Shown here piece after piece: positions 1-7,694 of a DNA stretch of 39,784 nucleotides. Position numbers and translations under genes: made by a program. The stretch spans positions 1 to 39,784 of the forward strand of contig SCMT01000034.1 of the NCBI GenBank assembly GCA_005502915.1, written 5' to 3'. The notes beneath the pieces were generated by a model. It made no database searches. It was not told the origin of the DNA and worked only from the letters and a program-made list of their open reading frames with translations. The stretch comes from Lysobacteraceae bacterium 2PB. Lineage in GTDB: Bacteria > Pseudomonadota > Gammaproteobacteria > Xanthomonadales > Xanthomonadaceae. Position 1 is the stretch's first letter. Every line of letters starts with the position of its first letter.

Positions 1-50
1 TCCTTGAGGATACGGACGATCTGTTCTTCCGTGAATCGCGACTTCTTCAT
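1..50 (-). CDS. IS3-family transposase OrfA, N-terminal fragment cut by the window edge
   Basis: Read on the minus strand from an ATG at 48-50, the first 16 codons give MKKSRFTEEQIVRILK, the characteristic start of IS3-family OrfA proteins (the helix-turn-helix subunit that is joined to the DDE subunit OrfB by programmed frameshifting). An AAGGAG-type ribosome-binding site lies just upstream (plus-strand ctcctt at 57-62). The rest of the element lies left of the window, so it cannot be judged intact or broken. The identification of the family is firm from this N-terminus; the exact IS is not determined. Confidence 0.8.
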   Translation of the reverse strand, partial: MKKSRFTEEQIVRILK

Positions 51-100
51 GTGGAGCTCCTTGGGTGGGAACTCTACTTCCAAGTGGATCGAATTAGCGA
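1..100 (-). mobile_element. End of an IS3-family insertion sequence (right boundary approximate)
   Basis: The orfA start at 50 is preceded, on the minus strand, by a short leader that in IS3 elements normally runs 40-80 bases to the terminal inverted repeat. I could not identify the repeat itself, so the boundary near 100 is an estimate. The sequence to the right reads as a different gene, so the IS appears to have inserted into or beside it. Confidence 0.55.
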
Positions 101-525
101 GGACGCTTCAGATGAACCCGGTGATGCGGACTACTTCAACTACCAGCAGGGCGACGACTTTCGCTTTCGGGCGCCTTATGCGAGGACAGCCATAGCGCTC
201 AACGGTCCGGTTGCCGGTTCCCTTCTTGCATCAAAGGAGTTCGGCTGGATATTGCTTGTCACCGAGGCTTCCTTTCCCGCTGGTGAGCTTGAATTCCGTG
301 AGCGCGGCTCTTGGCGCAACAGGCGCTGCGCGTCGTTCTCCGCTTGCTTCGCACAGGCAAGGCGCGAGATTGTCGGCTCACTTGGCTGCCTCGGGGCGCA
401 ACCTGACTATGTATTGGAGGGGCCGCGCGGACGAAGTGATCTCGTTCCAGCATTTCGTTGCAGCCTTGCGGCCGGTTAACACAGCGTCGGATCTCCGCTT
501 GCAGCAGCAAGTCGCCCGGCTCTGA
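79..525 (+). pseudogene. Possible remnant of an accessory gene interrupted by the IS
   Basis: From about 79 to 297 the third frame reads as a plausible protein interior (DRISEDASDEPGDADYFNY, then GDDFRFRAPYARTAIALNG) but has no credible start of its own, because the frame runs back into the IS leader. After about 297 the coding character fades in that frame. A different frame ends at 525 with MYWRGRADEVISFQHFVAAL, suggesting a frameshift or a second fragment. I do not recognise the protein. Whether this is one broken gene or two fragments is uncertain. Confidence 0.25.
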
Positions 526-660
526 TGGGCACAGTGTTTTTGTTGCAAGAAGGGTAGATCGTGAGCCTTCTTCGAATAGCAATCTTCATTCGGAGCGCGA
601 AATTGACATGAGCGGCTGGGCAAACCATCATCCGCAAGCAAGTCACCCTTGGTGGAAAAC

Positions 661-1095
661 ATGTCGGAATCCAATAAGTTGGCCGGTGCGGCTGAGAGGC
701 TCGCGAACGGCAAATCAGGGCATTCTTTGACTGAGAAGCCTGGAATGCTGGCCCATAAGGCGGGAAGAAAGTGGCGCGATCCCGAGCTGCATTCCGAAAT
801 ATTGGCGCTTTATACAAGAGCAATTGATGCGGAGGCGCTGGAGGGTGGGAAAACGTATTTCGCGCTTTATCGGCGTGCACTCGAGCATCTTTATGTGGGA
901 CATGTGGAACTGGCTCAGTCCGATCTGGAGAGGCTGCGCGCAGTTGGCTCGCCGTATGCTGAAGGTTCATTGCCAATATGGATCGCTTTGGCTGCGGGGA
1001 ACAAGGCTGAAGCGAAGCGGCACCTGGACATGGTGAATGAGAAAAACAAGGCTAAAGGCCACCCAAAGAACAAGCTGTCGGATTACGAGCTGTAG
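661..1095 (+). CDS. Hypothetical protein, 144 aa, TPR-like helical repeat character
   Basis: I do not recognise this protein. The ATG at 661 was chosen over TTG and GTG codons nine to twelve bases upstream; the ribosome-binding site is weak. The first 40 residues are polar and look unstructured. From about residue 45 the sequence is amphipathic helices (ALYTRAIDAEALEGGKTYFA, ALEHLYVGHVELAQSDLERL, WIALAAGNKAEAKRHLDMV) with the Ala/Leu/Tyr spacing of TPR or Sel1-like repeats, and it ends in a Lys-rich tail. Base composition is less GC-rich than the chromosome to the right, and it stands alone next to an IS end and a gene remnant, so it is probably acquired. Such orphans are sometimes immunity or chaperone-like partners of a neighbouring effector, but no partner is visible here. 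Confidence 0.6.
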   Translation: MSESNKLAGAAERLANGKSGHSLTEKPGMLAHKAGRKWRDPELHSEILALYTRAIDAEALEGGKTYFALYRRALEHLYVGHVELAQSDLERLRAVGSPYAEGSLPIWIALAAGNKAEAKRHLDMVNEKNKAKGHPKNKLSDYEL

Positions 1096-1663
1096 CGGGT
1101 GCCTTGATTTCGCCCGACCCCATGGGTGGAAATCCAACTATGCGCCCAAGCGGGCTAGAAAACCGGGACACCCACTTTTCCTTCATGGTACCGCGGTGGA
1201 CGCGATCAATATCCGACGTTCGCTGCCTTGCTGGATCACGCGAGCCGCACACGAAAAAGCATCGTTCACACGCAGCTCTCCCTGGCGGGCGTCCGATCCG
1301 CTCGCGATGCTTCACCCGAGTTTCAATCTCGGTCGGACAGCCGCCAGCCACCGCTGCCGAATCCTCTCGACCAGACCGATCAGGACCTGAGCAGGCCCGA
1401 CTGCACGGTGCCTGCCGCTGCCGAATGCAGCGACGAGGGTGGTCCAGCGCTACTCATCATGATCGATGATCGTCATGCTGCTTGGCGCGTCCGCTGAAAT
1501 CCGTTGTCCGAATTTCGATAGGGACACAGCGCTCGGATGATCATTCGGCCGCCTGTCTTCGCATCGTTGAACGTGCTGTTGCAGGCCGCGATAATGAAAC
1601 AGAATCCTATGCGCTGCGCAGGATGATTCGAACATCGGGTCGTGAAGAAAGGGGCTGCGGCAC
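1096..1663. other. Gene-poor accessory stretch
   Basis: About 570 bases with no credible coding sequence: the open frames here lack ribosome-binding sites and have no protein-like composition. It holds AACCGGGACACCCACTTTTC at 1161-1180, which resembles short sequences I associate with IS200-like (REP-associated tyrosine) transposases in this bacterial order, and an interrupted palindrome at 1458-1477. It is most likely decayed mobile or accessory DNA plus the promoter region of the glycosyltransferase gene that follows. Confidence 0.5.
1458..1477. repeat. Interrupted palindrome CATGATCGATGATCGTCATG
   Basis: The two halves pair as CATGA/TCATG on the outside and CGAT/ATCG on the inside around a single G, with one extra T on the left arm. 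It lies about 190 bases upstream of the glycosyltransferase start. There is no T-run, so it is not a normal terminator; it could be a protein-binding site. Function is not established. Confidence 0.35.
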
Positions 1664-2935
1664 ATGAAGATCGGAATGCAGACCTGGGGCAGCCATGGCG
1701 ACATCCGCCCCTTCATCGCCCTGGCGGAGGGCCTGCAGGCGGCTGGCCATGAGGTCACGCTGGTCATCACCTGCGTCGACAGCGAGCGCTACAACGCGCT
1801 CGCGACGAAGACGGGCTTCGAGCTGCGCATCGTTGCAACACCGGTGATACCGGACGGCAGGGCGCTGGAGAAGATCGGCGAGGCGATCGTTCGCGAGCGC
1901 AATGCGATCCGGCAGACGCGTCTGGTCATCGAGCAGCTGCTGCTGCCTGCAGAGTCGGAGATGTACCGGGCATCGGAACGGCTCTGCGCGGAGAACGACC
2001 TCGTTGTCGGGCACTATTTCCTGTACACGCTGGCGGCTGCGGCCGAGAAACACGATCGCCCATGCGTGAGCGTCATGCTTGCCCACGGCGCCATTCCCTC
2101 TGCCGATCATCCGCCTCCGGGCATGCCGCATCTTGGAAGGACCGGGAATCGATGGGCGTGGCGACTCGCGAGGTCGGTCCTGAACGCATCGCTCAAGCGA
2201 TATCCGGATCGCCTGCGGGTCGAGCACGGCATCGCGGCCGCGAAGGACATGATCGACAACGTCTGGGCATCGGGCGCGCTGACCCTGATCGCCGTCAGTC
2301 CGGTCATCTGCGAGCGGCGCCCGGACTGGCCCGTTCACTACCAGGTCTGCGGGGCGCTGGACACGCCGCAGTCCATCGCCGAGGGCAGCGTGCCGGCGGA
2401 GCTGCGCACGTTCCTGTCCGCCGGCAGCCCGCCGGTGTACATGACCCTGGGAAGCATGATGTCCGGCAGCGATGAAAGGCAGACGATCGCGCTGCTGGCT
2501 GACGCGGCACGAATTGCATCGGCCAGGGCGGTCATCCAGGCGCCTGCCTGGGAGCGATGGGGATTCGACGGCGACAGCCAGATCCATTTCGTGGATGCCG
2601 CGCCGCATTCAGCCGTTTTTCCGTTGTGCAGTGCGGTCGTGCATCACGGTGGTGCAGGCACCTCTCAGGCCGCGCTGCGTGCCGGGGTGCCTTCGATCGT
2701 CGTCGCCCATACGGCGGAGCAGGAACTCTGGGGCGGCGAGCTGCGCAGGATGGGCGTCGCGTGCAGGCCCATCCTTCGCGGGCGCGCAACGGCGAAGCGC
2801 ATCGCGGCGGCGATCGAGGCGGTCCTGCAATCGAAGCGGATGGCGGAGACCGCAAGAACGCTCGGCGCCCGCGTCGCCAAGGATGATGGCGTCGCGACGG
2901 CCGTCAGGTTGATCTGCGACAGGTATGCGGCCTGA
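1664..2935 (+). CDS. GT1-family glycosyltransferase (UDP-glucosyl/rhamnosyl transferase type)
   Basis: Protein of 423 aa. The N-terminus MKIGMQTWGSHGDIRPFIAL is the typical acceptor-binding Rossmann start of GT1/MGT enzymes (sterol glucosyltransferase, rhamnosyltransferase RhlB and antibiotic glycosyltransferase relatives). The nucleotide-sugar site is present near residues 327-343 as HHGGAGTSQAALRAGVP, followed by the AEQELWG stretch that replaces the usual D-Q pair contacting the sugar. A purine-rich AAAGGGG about 11 bases upstream supports the ATG at 1664. The family transfers a sugar from a nucleotide donor to a lipid or small-molecule acceptor, usually in the cytoplasm; the acceptor cannot be read from sequence. 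No biosynthetic partners adjoin it: the next gene is convergent and apparently unrelated. Its position beside the disturbed left edge suggests an accessory gene. Confidence 0.85.
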   Translation: MKIGMQTWGSHGDIRPFIALAEGLQAAGHEVTLVITCVDSERYNALATKTGFELRIVATPVIPDGRALEKIGEAIVRERNAIRQTRLVIEQLLLPAESEMYRASERLCAENDLVVGHYFLYTLAAAAEKHDRPCVSVMLAHGAIPSADHPPPGMPHLGRTGNRWAWRLARSVLNASLKRYPDRLRVEHGIAAAKDMIDNVWASGALTLIAVSPVICERRPDWPVHYQVCGALDTPQSIAEGSVPAELRTFLSAGSPPVYMTLGSMMSGSDERQTIALLADAARIASARAVIQAPAWERWGFDGDSQIHFVDAAPHSAVFPLCSAVVHHGGAGTSQAALRAGVPSIVVAHTAEQELWGGELRRMGVACRPILRGRATAKRIAAAIEAVLQSKRMAETARTLGARVAKDDGVATAVRLICDRYAA

Positions 2936-2971
2936 CGATCCGTCAAGCCTGCGCGATGTCGCGGTGCGGTC

Positions 2972-3889
2972 TCACGTGTCCGATGCGGTGTCTGCGGGAT
3001 CGGCGACGCGATCGACGATCCAGTCGACGATCGCGTCGAACCGTTCCTGATCCAGCGCATGCCCGCGATCGGCGCGCAGATGGGTGATGAAATCGCCGGC
3101 GACCCTGGCCACGACCTGGTCGGCATCGCGTGAATACTTGTCCTCGCTGCCCGACACGACCATCGTCGGACGCGGTCCGATCGCGGAGAGCACGTCGTGC
3201 GTGTCGATCTGGCGCGCGAGCCCGGGCACGGTCTCGAACAGGGTGATCCCGGTGCCTTCGCGCCTTCGCGTCTCGAAGCTGCACACCGCGCCGCTGATGC
3301 AGGCGAACCGGCATCGCGTGTCGACGGCGGCGTGATACAGCGCGGTGTAGCCGCCATAGGAGTGGCCGGCCACGCCGATCTTGCGCTCGTCCAGGCCGGT
3401 GGCCTGGAGCAGCACGCTCAGGGCACGCTGCGCGTCGTCCAGGCACTTGCGCATCAGGACATCGCCATCGAGCAGGCGGTAGCTCATCGCGTTGTAGTGC
3501 TGGAGCCAGTCGTAGAGGTCCGGCGCGGTCCCCTGCACCGAGGCGCGTCGATCCTCGAAGGTGATGGCGTCCGGTGCGAGGACCGCCAGCCCCCTGCGGG
3601 CGAGTGCCGGCCCGAAGGCCTGGAATGGGCTGCCCACCTCGCCGGCCACTTCGCTCTTGCCGAAGTGGAATTCGCCATTGTGCTGGTGGAAGACGACCAC
3701 GCCGCCGCGCGTTGCCTGCGCCGTCGGCATGAACAGGAATGCCGGGATGAGGTCGCCTTCGAGCCCACGGTACTCGATGCGCTCGCGGTCGAATCCGGCG
3801 AAGGCCACGCGCTCGCCGCGCTGGCATTCCATCAGGACGGGAGGGGCGAGACCGAGGCGGTCCCGGAGCATCGTCGGAAGGTCGCTCAT
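2972..3889 (-). CDS. Alpha/beta hydrolase of the dienelactone hydrolase type
   Basis: Cytoplasmic-looking protein of 305 aa with no signal peptide. The catalytic triad can be read: Ser177 in the elbow GHSYGG, Asp250 in VVSGSEDKYS, and His277 in RGHALD. A conserved HQHNGEFHFGKSE segment follows the second strand, as in large dienelactone-hydrolase-like and acetyl-xylan-esterase-like enzymes. The open frame extends further upstream, but the ATG at 3889 is preferred: the upstream residues are Arg-rich with no domain character, and a good -10 (TACAAT, 3898-3903) lies only eight bases upstream. Substrate unknown. It is convergent with the glycosyltransferase and divergent from the GH19 gene. Confidence 0.8.
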   Translation of the reverse strand: MSDLPTMLRDRLGLAPPVLMECQRGERVAFAGFDRERIEYRGLEGDLIPAFLFMPTAQATRGGVVVFHQHNGEFHFGKSEVAGEVGSPFQAFGPALARRGLAVLAPDAITFEDRRASVQGTAPDLYDWLQHYNAMSYRLLDGDVLMRKCLDDAQRALSVLLQATGLDERKIGVAGHSYGGYTALYHAAVDTRCRFACISGAVCSFETRRREGTGITLFETVPGLARQIDTHDVLSAIGPRPTMVVSGSEDKYSRDADQVVARVAGDFITHLRADRGHALDQERFDAIVDWIVDRVADPADTASDT

Positions 3890-3897
3890 TGCCCGCA

Positions 3898-3903
3898 ATT
3901 GTA
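3898..3903 (-). promoter_or_regulatory. -10 element TACAAT for the hydrolase gene
   Basis: Five of six bases match the consensus, and the start codon lies eight bases downstream, so the transcript would start at or within about a base or two of the ATG (near-leaderless). No clear -35 is visible. Confidence 0.45.
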
Positions 3904-4151
3904 GTGCGTCCTCCGGGAGGCACAAACCGCAGCGTGACGGCGCCCGGCTCCGCCGCGCGCGATACCGGTCGTCGGTGGCCTGTTCCCGGGTGTCCGTCCC
4001 CACGAAGCGCCCGCGTTGTCACAGGCGAGGCCATCCGCCGACGGGCGGGGTGGCGCCAGTCGCAGGCTGTGCGCTGTGGATGCGCTGGAATGATCGGGAG
4101 CTTCACCGCGTGCGAATTGCGCAACGATCCTGGCTCAGGGAGAAGCTGTTG

Positions 4152-4766
4152 ATGATCACCACGAACACACTCCGTCGCTTCGCGCCGAGCAGCCGCATGC
4201 CCGATGTGCATGCGCGTGCGCTGGAGGCGGCACGCATCCGCAGCAGCGTCGTCACGCCGCGCCGGCTCTGTCATTTCATGGGACAGATCTTCGTCGAGAC
4301 CGGCGGGATCGCGCACATGGTCGAGAACCTGAACTATCGCAATGCCGCGCGCCTGGACGCCATCTTCAAGTCGGTGCGCGGCATCGAGGATGCGAAGGCG
4401 CTGATCGCGCGCGGGCCGGAGGCAATCGCCAACCGTGTCTACGCCAATCGCCTGGGCAACGGTGACGAGGCCAGCGGCGATGGCTGGCGCTATCGCGGTT
4501 CCGGCTACAAGCAGCTCACGGGTCGGGCGAACTATCGCGACATCGGCCGCATCGTCGGCCTGGACCTGGAGGCCGATCCGGAGCTGGCGCGCGAACCGGA
4601 GGCCGCCGCCCGCATCGCGTTCGCCTTCTGGGATGCGCGCGGCTGTTCGTCGCTGGCCGATGCGGGCGATGTCGAAGGCGTCACCGCGCGCATCAATGGA
4701 CCGGCGAAGCTGGGCCTGGCCGAACGTCGGCAGGCGACGCTGCGGGCGATGTCGATCTGGCGCTGA
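4152..4766 (+). CDS. GH19-family lysozyme/chitinase-like protein
   Basis: Protein of 204 aa without an obvious signal peptide. Family 19 glycoside hydrolase features are visible: an early catalytic Glu region with FMGQIFVETGG (Glu49) and a second acidic residue in HMVENLNY (Glu58), then the substrate-cleft signature YRGSGYKQLTGRANY around residues 114-128. Bacterial and phage members of this size act as endolysins on peptidoglycan; plant-type members cleave chitin. The ATG at 4152 is supported by AGGGAGAAG about eight bases upstream. No holin or phage genes adjoin, so it is either a domesticated phage endolysin or a free-standing cell-wall enzyme. Export without a signal peptide would need a holin, a secretion system or lysis. 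Confidence 0.8.
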   Translation: MITTNTLRRFAPSSRMPDVHARALEAARIRSSVVTPRRLCHFMGQIFVETGGIAHMVENLNYRNAARLDAIFKSVRGIEDAKALIARGPEAIANRVYANRLGNGDEASGDGWRYRGSGYKQLTGRANYRDIGRIVGLDLEADPELAREPEAAARIAFAFWDARGCSSLADAGDVEGVTARINGPAKLGLAERRQATLRAMSIWR

Positions 4767-4885
4767 AGCGTGCCGTCCTGCCCGTGAGGGGCGCGAGGCG
4801 GGCGTCGCGCATCGATGGCGGCCATGTCCCGTGCACGCGCCTCGCGCATGGCCTACGATGGGGCGCAGATCTCCTGCATGACGAT

Positions 4886-4908
4886 TCGCATGTCGACTCG
4901 CATGTCGA
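4886..4908. repeat. Two copies of TCGCATGTCGA, 12 bases apart
   Basis: Identical 11-base copies at 4886-4896 and 4898-4908, one helical turn apart, 35 bases upstream of the cupin start. Spacing of this kind is compatible with paired regulator binding, but this is inference from spacing only. Confidence 0.3.
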
Positions 4909-4942
4909 TGCGTCCGGCACAACGACACGAGGCAGCATCCGC

Positions 4943-5359
4943 ATGAGCGAACCCACCCGAAAACCCGTGGTGCTGCAGCCGGGCGAAGGTCGGGCCTACC
5001 CGATGGGCGACATCGCGGCGGTGTTCAAGGCCGATGGCGTCGAGACCGCAGGTGCCTATTCGATCTCGGAGTGGTGGCTGGACCCGCACACGCAAGGGCC
5101 CGGTGCGCATGCGCATCCCGAAGACGACGTGTTCTATGTCCTCGACGGCGTGATGAGCTTCCTGGTCGATGGCGCGTGGATCGACGCTGCGCGCGGTGCG
5201 TTCGTGCTGGTGCCCGGCGGCACGACACATGACTTCGAGAATCGCGGCGCGGTGCGCGCGGGCGTGCTGAACCTGTCGATCCCCGGGAATTTCGAGCAGC
5301 ACATGCCCGGCATCGCGGCCTGGTTCGCCGAACATCCGCCGGGTCGAACCGGCGGATGA
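4943..5359 (+). CDS. Cupin-domain protein
   Basis: Protein of 138 aa, one cupin beta-barrel. Cupin motif 1 is GPGAHAHPEDDVFYVLDG (metal ligands His56 and His58, with Asp62 at the place usually held by Glu). Motif 2 is GAFVLVPGGTTHDFENRG (His96). Four ligands would bind a divalent metal, though an Asp in place of Glu may weaken or alter metal choice. Members of this group act as small-molecule dioxygenases, isomerases or ligand-sensing proteins; the function of this one is not readable. The ATG at 4943 starts the MSEPTRKP sequence; the frame is open further upstream but lacks domain character. It faces the SnoaL-like gene convergently with only ten bases between the stop codons. Confidence 0.75.
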   Translation: MSEPTRKPVVLQPGEGRAYPMGDIAAVFKADGVETAGAYSISEWWLDPHTQGPGAHAHPEDDVFYVLDGVMSFLVDGAWIDAARGAFVLVPGGTTHDFENRGAVRAGVLNLSIPGNFEQHMPGIAAWFAEHPPGRTGG

Positions 5360-5369
5360 CGCCGCGGTT

Positions 5370-5795
5370 TCATCCCACCTGCGCGATCCAGTCCTGCAGG
5401 TTGTAGTAGTTCGTGACCCGCGCGATGCGGCCCTCGCGGATCTCGAAGAACGCGCCGCCGGGCAGCACGTAGGTCTGTCCGTTCGCGGGCGGCAGGCCTT
5501 CGTCGTCGGCGAGGTATTCGCCATGCACCACGTACTCGGCGGCGGCGCGGCTGCCGTCGGGCGAGGCCATCACGACGATGTCGCGCAGCTGCTCGCGGTA
5601 GCAGCGGTCCATGCGCGCCATGAACGCGGCGAAGGCGTCGCGGCCGATTTCGCGCGCGCCCTGGTTGAGGTCGTGCGCCACGTCATCGCTGAGCAGGGCC
5701 AGCATCGCGTCGCGATCGCCGCGATTGAAGGCGGCGTAGTAGGCGAGCACCAGTTCGGTGCTGCGGTCGTGGGCGCGGGTGCCGTCGATGATCAT
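5370..5795 (-). CDS. SnoaL-like / NTF2-fold protein (ketosteroid isomerase related)
   Basis: Protein of 141 aa with the cone-shaped NTF2-like fold typical of SnoaL and ketosteroid-isomerase relatives: an N-terminal helix pair (STELVLAYYAAFNRGDRDA, MLALLSDDVAHDL), a long central helix, then beta-strands ending in FFEIREGRIARVTNYYN, the usual end of the family. A strong AGGAGG sequence eight bases upstream fixes the ATG at 5795. It is the last gene of an apparent minus-strand operon after the PLP enzyme and the YdcF-like gene. Such proteins bind or isomerise small hydrophobic substrates; no substrate can be assigned. Confidence 0.75.
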   Translation of the reverse strand: MIIDGTRAHDRSTELVLAYYAAFNRGDRDAMLALLSDDVAHDLNQGAREIGRDAFAAFMARMDRCYREQLRDIVVMASPDGSRAAAEYVVHGEYLADDEGLPPANGQTYVLPGGAFFEIREGRIARVTNYYNLQDWIAQVG

Positions 5796-5832
5796 GGGGA
5801 AACCTCCTGGGGGCCGCCCGTCCCGGTGCAGG

Positions 5833-6492
5833 TCATTCCCTGCGCGGGAACAGGTCGCGATGGAAGAAGTAGACCTCGGCCAGCAGGAACCGCCACTGCG
5901 TGGCGAAACTGCGGTAGCGGCTGGTCGGCGTGGACGAGCCGAGGCATTCGATACCCACCTCGCGGCACAGGCGCAGCGCGCGCGACATGTGCAGCGGATC
6001 GCTGACGACGATGGCGCGGGTCATCTTGCGCTGCCGCATCAGCGCCGCAGCTTCGCGCAGGTTCTCTCGGGTGTTGCGCGAGACGGTCTCGATCATGATT
6101 GCGTTGACCGGCACGCCGTGACGGACCGCATAGCGTCGCGCCACCTGCGATTCGGCGAAACGCGCACCGCTGCCGCCGAAGCCGCCGGTGAACAGCAGGG
6201 TCGGCGCCAGACCGCGCTGGTGGAGCGCGATGCCGTGGCGGATGCGCTCCTCGAACACCGGCGACGGACGCGCGTCGTAGGCGGCGGCGCCCAGCACGAT
6301 CACGGTGTCGGCGCGCACGTCGTCGCTCGCGGCCTGGTCGCGCGCACCGATGTAGACGATCCACGCCGCCACGCCGCACAGCCACAGCAGCACCAGCAGG
6401 CACAGGCGCCACAGCCGGCCGAAGACGCCGCGCCGCCTGCGTCGCTTGCGCGAGGCGAGCGGCGCCAGCGGCGGTGGCAGGCCCTTGCTCAC
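5833..6492 (-). CDS. YdcF/SanA-like (DUF218) envelope protein
   Basis: Protein of 219 aa: a basic N-terminus (RKRRRRR), one membrane helix at about residues 25-48, then a DUF218 domain facing the periplasm. Family motifs are visible: VIVLGAAAYDARPS at the start of the domain, SRNTRENL in the middle and VVSDPLHMSRA near the end. Relatives (SanA, YdcF, ElyC) are linked to envelope barrier function and to peptidoglycan or undecaprenyl-carrier metabolism. The start is GTG at 6492 with a TGAGGA site, and it begins 10 bases after the stop of the PLP enzyme, so the two are probably co-transcribed. Confidence 0.8.
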   Translation of the reverse strand: MSKGLPPPLAPLASRKRRRRRGVFGRLWRLCLLVLLWLCGVAAWIVYIGARDQAASDDVRADTVIVLGAAAYDARPSPVFEERIRHGIALHQRGLAPTLLFTGGFGGSGARFAESQVARRYAVRHGVPVNAIMIETVSRNTRENLREAAALMRQRKMTRAIVVSDPLHMSRALRLCREVGIECLGSSTPTSRYRSFATQWRFLLAEVYFFHRDLFPRRE

Positions 6493-6502
6493 GTCGTCGT
6501 CC

Positions 6503-7474
6503 TCACGCCTTCGCCTGCCAGGGCAGCTCGTCCAGATCGACGTTGCCCCCGGAAAGCACGATCCCGACCTGGCGGCCGGCGAAGCGTTCGCGGTCGGCGA
6601 GCACGGCGGCCAGGCCGATCGCGCCGGAGGGCTCGACCACCAGCTTCAGGCGCTCCCAGAGCAGGCGCATGGCCGCGACCACGGCGTCGTCGTCGACCAG
6701 CAGGATGCCGTCGACGTGCTGCTGCAGCAGGGCCAGGGTGCGCGGTGCCAGGTGGCCGCGCAGGCCGTCGCAGACGGTGCGCGCGGTCATGTCAGTGATG
6801 CAGCGGCCCTCGCGCAGCGAGGCATGGGCATCGGCGGCGCCCGCAGGCTCGGCGCCGTAGACGGCAATGCCGGGCCGCAGGGTTTTCGCCGCCAGCGAGG
6901 TGCCCGAGAGCAGGCCGCCGCCGCCGACCGGGGCGACCAGCACGTCCAGGCCGGGCGCCTCGCGCAGCAGTTCCAGCGCGACGGTGCCCTGGCCGGCGAT
7001 CACGTCGAAGTCGTCGAAGGGATGAACCAGGTGGGCGCCGGTCCGTTCGACCAGGGCGTCGGTCGCGGCGGTGCGGGCGGCCATGGTCGGCGCGCAGCGT
7101 TCGACGCGCGCGCCCTGCGCGGCGATGGCCGCCAGCTTGATCGCCGGGGCGCCCTCGGGGACCACCACCGTCGCCGGCACGCCGCGCAGCCGGCTGGCCA
7201 GGGCCAGAGCGGCACCGTGGTTCCCGGAACTCTGGGTGACGATGCCGCGAGAGACGGCGTCCTCGTCGAGGGCGAAGACCGCGTTGCAGGCGCCGCGGAA
7301 CTTGAAGGCACCGCTGCGCTGCAGGTTTTCGCACTTGAAGTGCAGCGAACAGCCGGCAATGTCGTCGAGCGAGCGGGAACGCAGCAGTGGCGTGACGCGC
7401 GCATGCGGGGCGATGCGGGCCGCTGCGTTCAGGATGTCGTCGAATTGCGGGAGTGGGGGAACGGCCGCGTTCAT
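6503..7474 (-). CDS. PLP-dependent threonine/serine ammonia-lyase or serine racemase-like enzyme
   Basis: Protein of 323 aa, fold type II PLP enzyme. Lys58 in SGAFKFRGA is the Schiff-base lysine; SSGNHGAA (82-89) binds the substrate carboxylate; the glycine loop APVGGGGLLSG (around 184-187) holds the PLP phosphate. There is no C-terminal ACT-like regulatory domain, so this is the short catabolic type rather than isoleucine-feedback-regulated IlvA. It would deaminate threonine or serine to the 2-oxoacid plus ammonia, or racemise serine; sequence alone does not decide. It heads a three-gene minus-strand unit. A TAGGAT hexamer six bases before the ATG suggests a leaderless transcript. Confidence 0.85.
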   Translation of the reverse strand: MNAAVPPLPQFDDILNAAARIAPHARVTPLLRSRSLDDIAGCSLHFKCENLQRSGAFKFRGACNAVFALDEDAVSRGIVTQSSGNHGAALALASRLRGVPATVVVPEGAPAIKLAAIAAQGARVERCAPTMAARTAATDALVERTGAHLVHPFDDFDVIAGQGTVALELLREAPGLDVLVAPVGGGGLLSGTSLAAKTLRPGIAVYGAEPAGAADAHASLREGRCITDMTARTVCDGLRGHLAPRTLALLQQHVDGILLVDDDAVVAAMRLLWERLKLVVEPSGAIGLAAVLADRERFAGRQVGIVLSGGNVDLDELPWQAKA

Positions 7475-7480
7475 CGCGAC

Positions 7481-7486
7481 ATCCTA
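7481..7486 (-). promoter_or_regulatory. -10 element TAGGAT, leaderless start of the ammonia-lyase gene
   Basis: The hexamer ends exactly six bases before the ATG at 7474, placing the transcript start at or next to the A of ATG. No Shine-Dalgarno sequence is present, which agrees with a leaderless mRNA. Confidence 0.5.
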
Positions 7487-7594
7487 GCAGCCGCGGCGAC
7501 ATGGGCGGCTGGCGGCGCTGACCGCAGCGGTGCGACGAAGGCCGCCATGCCGCTGCCGTGCAGCGGATGCGCGGGGATGCGATCATCGGGCATG

Positions 7595-7609
7595 GCGTCT
7601 TAAGGACGC
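7595..7609. promoter_or_regulatory. Inverted repeat GCGTC-TTAAG-GACGC upstream of the lipoprotein gene
   Basis: A 5+5 base inverted repeat around TTAAG, followed at once by TTCAAT (7611-7616), which could be a -10 element. It lies about 85 bases upstream of the lipoprotein start and could be an operator overlapping the promoter. No regulator is assigned. Confidence 0.3.
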
Positions 7610-7694
7610 ATTCAATCCCGCGGGCCGAAGCTGTCGCTGTGCGGCGGAGCGATGGCCGTCCGAGCGACAGTCGATGAACGACAGGGGTGCACCG

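Noticed and set aside
1104-1667. Open frames between the orphan gene and the glycosyltransferase (1104-1469, 1228-1497, 1482-1667)
   Set aside because: Rich in Arg, Ser and Pro with no domain character and no ribosome-binding sites. They are probably chance frames in decayed DNA.
4152-4766. A prophage, suggested by the GH19 endolysin-like gene
   Set aside because: No holin, spanin, structural, integrase or repressor genes lie around it. Neighbours are ordinary metabolic genes.
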